Shown: positions 6,762-9,132 of the stretch, piece after piece
How the letters are laid out: the number at the start of each line of letters is the position of its first letter
Numbering within the stretch: position 1 is the first letter of the stretch
Program-made: the position numbers and the translations under genes
DNA from: Deferribacteraceae bacterium UBA1873
GTDB taxonomy: Bacteria > Chrysiogenota > Deferribacteres > Deferribacterales > Flexistipitaceae
NCBI GenBank assembly: GCA_002338145.1
Contig: DDHP01000083.1
Span: 1 to 9,132 of the forward strand
Reading direction: 5' to 3'
Length of the DNA stretch: 9,132 nt
Notes under the pieces: model-generated
Told to the model about the DNA's origin: nothing
The model's input: the letters and a program-made list of their open reading frames with translations, nothing else
The model's database searches: none

Positions 6762-8081
6762 ATGAAGAGAGAGAAGTGGACGGGAAAGATGGGCTTTATA
6801 CTGGTAAGTGTAGGTTCAGCCATAGGCCTTGGAAATATATGGCTGTTTTCCTGGCGTGTCGGTGAATACGGCGGTGCCGCATTCCTGATTCCGTATTTAA
6901 TTTTTGTCTTCGGTATTGCCAGTGTCGGACTTATGGAGGAATGGGCATTCGGCAGAAGTCAGCGGAAAGGAGCTATAGGAGCATTCAGAAAAGTTTTTGA
7001 GGAAAGGAAAAAAGGATCCGGCAAATACGGAACTGTTTTGGGATTTATTCCTGTAGCAGCTGTCTTTTCCATTTTTATATTTTACTCCATAGTTATAGGC
7101 TGGCTTTTAAAATATTTCTTTTTATCATTTACGGGAGCCTTCAATATAATAAATATTCCGGAGTATTTCGGAACCTTTGCCGGTACTGCAAATACTATTG
7201 GCTGGCATGCGGCTGCAGTCTTTGGTACAATGGGAATCGTTTTTTTCGGTGTCCAAAGAGGTATTGAAAAAGCAAACAAAATTATGATGCCATTATTATT
7301 TATTATTCTGTTTATTTTGGTAATAAGATCGGTAACACTGACAGGGGCAATGGACGGGATAAAATATATTTTTGTCCCTGAATGGTCTAAACTGGGGGAA
7401 GTCAAAACCTGGATTATGGCTCTCGGTCAGGCATTTTTCACATTAAGTCTGGGAGGGGCAACAATGTTGGTTTACGGAAGTTATGCCCGGGATGATACGG
7501 ATATACCATCCGCTTCTATTCAGGCGGTACTGTTTAATTTTATGGCATCAATACTGGCTGCTTTGGCCATCATACCTGCAGTGTTCGCATTCGGCCTGGA
7601 TCCCGCAGCCGGACCGGGACTTCTGTTTGTCAGTATACCGACTGTTTTTGCCCAGATGCCCGGAGGTTATATATTCGGCATTTTGTTTTTTCTCTCTGTA
7701 GTATTTGCCGGATTTTCATCTTCTGTCAGTATGCTTGAGCCTGCAGTGGAAGGATTTATGGATAAAACCGGATTTTCCCGCGGGAAAGCTGTTCTGTTAT
7801 TAAGTGTTGTAGCTTTTCTTATAGGTTTACCGCTGGATGTTGACATGTCAAAATTCGGTACATGGGCTGACATAACCACTATTTACGTTCTTCCTTTCGG
7901 TGCTTTTGTCGCGGCTGTGGTATTCTTTTGGGTATTCGGTGCAGATAAAGCCAGGGCTGAAATCAATAAAAACTCCAATATACGTTTTGGTAAATGGTTT
8001 GAGCCTTACGGTAAATATATCTTTGTATTGGTTGCTTTTGTTGTACTTGTGCTGAATATTATCTATGGGGGTATCGGATAA
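6762..8081 (+). CDS. Sodium-dependent transporter, NSS/SNF family
   Basis: Inner-membrane symporter of the sodium:neurotransmitter-symporter family (LeuT fold), importing an amino acid or similar solute with Na+. The 439-aa protein shows about 11 hydrophobic segments, as in the shorter bacterial Tyt1/MhsT type rather than 12-segment LeuT. TM1 has GSAIGLGNIW (residues 18-27), the unwound substrate and Na+ site. TM6 has GQAFFTLSLGG (222-232). TM8 has AGFSSSVS (316-323), where S319 and S320 align with the LeuT Na2-site Thr/Ser pair. The usual GNIWRFPY reads GNIWLFSW, so the position of the LeuT extracellular-gate arginine is leucine. Start ATG 6762 is preferred over an in-frame TTG at 6744 because AAGGAG at 6751-6756 sits five bases upstream. 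The substrate cannot be read from sequence. It has its own candidate promoter, and an ArsA-like gene follows after 60 bases. Confidence 0.92.
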   Translation: MKREKWTGKMGFILVSVGSAIGLGNIWLFSWRVGEYGGAAFLIPYLIFVFGIASVGLMEEWAFGRSQRKGAIGAFRKVFEERKKGSGKYGTVLGFIPVAAVFSIFIFYSIVIGWLLKYFFLSFTGAFNIINIPEYFGTFAGTANTIGWHAAAVFGTMGIVFFGVQRGIEKANKIMMPLLFIILFILVIRSVTLTGAMDGIKYIFVPEWSKLGEVKTWIMALGQAFFTLSLGGATMLVYGSYARDDTDIPSASIQAVLFNFMASILAALAIIPAVFAFGLDPAAGPGLLFVSIPTVFAQMPGGYIFGILFFLSVVFAGFSSSVSMLEPAVEGFMDKTGFSRGKAVLLLSVVAFLIGLPLDVDMSKFGTWADITTIYVLPFGAFVAAVVFFWVFGADKARAEINKNSNIRFGKWFEPYGKYIFVLVAFVVLVLNIIYGGIG

Positions 8082-8141
8082 TATAAATCAAGCTTCGCAC
8101 TTCTATTTGTTATTGGGAAACTTAAATCAGGAGCTCAAATT

Positions 8142-9059
8142 ATGGCAAAATTATACTTAATTTGCGGAAAAGGGGGTGTGGGTAAAACCACAAGTGCCTC
8201 AGCAATAGCCCTCGCTCTGGCAAACAGAGGAGAAAAAACACTTTTGCTGTCTACAGATTTCACACCGGCAATAGGTGATGTACTGGAGATTGACATAGGC
8301 CCGGAATTTACCAAAGTAGGCGACTATCTTACCGCAATGGAAATGGATCATAAAACAATCACTGAAAGGTGGATAAGCAAATTCGGCCCTGATTTTCATC
8401 AAATACTTTCCCGTCTTATTGATATTGAAAAACTCGACAGGGAATCTGAAAACAGTCTTTTGGAATATATTAGCTCAGCTCCATCCCTTCGGGAGGAAAC
8501 AATGCTGGATTTTATTGTGGAGCTGTCTGAAAACGAAAATTATGACAAAATCATCTGGGACTCTGCTCCTGCAGGGGAGACTTTAAATCTTTTAAACATG
8601 CCCTCCATGTTAAAAAAACATCTGAAATCAGGAACTAAAGTCTACGACAGCCTGGATAAACTCACAAGATTCAGGTCAGGCAGGAAAAGTATCTCAAAAA
8701 TCATCGATGAATGGACAGAATTGTCTGATTATATTTCAAGGTATATCAGGGATAATGCAGCATTTATCATTGTAACAAATCCGGAAAGAGTCGTTTATAA
8801 CAGGACAAAAGATATTTATACCACGCTGCTTGATTACAGAATGAATGTACATGGTTGTATAATTAACAAAATTTTCAGGAATATTTCCGACAAAACTTTT
8901 AAAGAACAACAAAAAAAAGCACTAAACGATATTTATAAGCTGTTTAATAAACTGTTGGTAGCAGAATTAGAGCACAGTATACACAATGTAAAAACCCGGC
9001 AAAATCTTGAAAATACAGGCTTAAAACTTATCAAAGAGCTACAAATTAAGACATTTTAA
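8142..9059 (+). CDS. ArsA/GET3-family ATPase, single domain
   Basis: Cytoplasmic deviant-Walker ATPase of the ArsA/GET3 branch of the SIMIBI class. The 305-aa protein opens with P-loop GKGGVGKTT (residues 9-17), whose signature lysine K10 is typical of dimer-forming members. LLLSTDFTPAIGDVL (35-49) stands where ArsA has STDPAHSLSDVF, so the PAHSL part is changed. WDSAPAGETLNLL (139-151) matches the ArsA DTAPTGHTLRLL motif. VTNPERVV and INKIF near the C-terminus match the adenine-contacting segments. It is one ATPase unit, not the doubled ArsA of arsenic operons. Only two cysteines are seen (C8 and one in HGCIINK), so the arsenite-binding cysteine triad is absent. No arsB or arsR is nearby. 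Its client is unknown; membrane-protein targeting or another role is possible. Start ATG 8142 has AGGAG eight bases upstream. It probably shares a transcript with the transporter gene. Confidence 0.88.
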   Translation: MAKLYLICGKGGVGKTTSASAIALALANRGEKTLLLSTDFTPAIGDVLEIDIGPEFTKVGDYLTAMEMDHKTITERWISKFGPDFHQILSRLIDIEKLDRESENSLLEYISSAPSLREETMLDFIVELSENENYDKIIWDSAPAGETLNLLNMPSMLKKHLKSGTKVYDSLDKLTRFRSGRKSISKIIDEWTELSDYISRYIRDNAAFIIVTNPERVVYNRTKDIYTTLLDYRMNVHGCIINKIFRNISDKTFKEQQKKALNDIYKLFNKLLVAELEHSIHNVKTRQNLENTGLKLIKELQIKTF

Positions 9060-9077
9060 GAGTGATAATAAACATAT

Positions 9078-9098
9078 CTAACTGCATGTTAGTATAAT
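9078..9098. promoter_or_regulatory. Inverted repeat next to a TATAAT element at the window end
   Basis: CTAAC-TGCAT-GTTAG is a five-base perfect inverted repeat at 9078-9092, immediately followed by TATAAT at 9093-9098. It could be a -10 box with an operator for a gene beyond the window, or a weak stem followed by an AT-rich run that ends arsA-like transcription. No good -35 is seen 16-18 bases upstream. Confidence 0.3.
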
Positions 9099-9132
9099 AT
9101 TTTGCCAAACAACATTTTTGTCACCTCGAGCG

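Noticed and set aside
6674..6865. 63-aa open frame overlapping the transporter start
   Set aside because: No ribosome site or recognisable motif; it runs in another frame through the well-supported TM1 region.
7082..7405. 107-aa antisense open frame in the transporter gene
   Set aside because: It is the complement of hydrophobic membrane segments and has no independent support.
8142..9059. Arsenite-efflux ATPase ArsA
   Set aside because: Single ATPase unit, no cysteine triad, and no arsB, arsR or arsD nearby.
6762..9059. Transporter and ArsA-like ATPase as extra parts of the defence system
   Set aside because: They are separated from jetD by 249 bases with their own promoter candidates, and no known Wadjet locus needs such partners; adjacency alone is not enough.

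Overview
The window is AT-rich bacterial DNA (GC by eye in the high 30s percent). It is densely coding, all six convincing genes lie on the + strand, and Shine-Dalgarno sites are mostly good. No rRNA, tRNA, CRISPR array, transposase or integrase is visible. The genus cannot be named from this sequence alone. The composition and the pairing of a sodium-coupled transporter with an ArsA-type ATPase suit a moderately low-GC, probably anaerobic or aquatic bacterium, but that is a guess.

Region 1 (71-6512) is a four-gene operon whose reading frames overlap by 23, 10 and 8 bases. It encodes a 427-aa MukF-like kleisin candidate, a 229-aa MukE-like subunit, a 1181-aa SMC ATPase with a MukB-like hinge and an LSNGE signature, and a 320-aa Toprim-type nuclease subunit with E184 and a GDVDPAG motif. 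Order, sizes and motifs match the Wadjet anti-plasmid system JetABCD, also called MksFEBG. In that family the kleisin, MukE-like and SMC subunits form a loop-extruding condensin-like motor, and JetD cleaves small circular DNA that the motor has fully extruded. This is the main content of the window. It is a known kind of system, though the proteins look divergent and the subtype (I or III; II is unlikely) is not settled here.

Region 2 (6513-6761) is a 249-base intergenic stretch with a perfect TTGACA -35 element, a second possible promoter, and a repeated TTATAAC/GTTATAA motif that could be an operator. An 11-base word, TGATAAACAGT, occurs here just after jetD and again just before jetA, so it brackets the operon.

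Region 3 (6762-9059) holds an 11-segment sodium:neurotransmitter-symporter family transporter and, 60 bases later, a single-domain ArsA/GET3-like ATPase. The two may be co-transcribed. Nothing ties them to the Wadjet operon beyond adjacency. The last 73 bases are non-coding, with a small inverted repeat and a TATAAT element.
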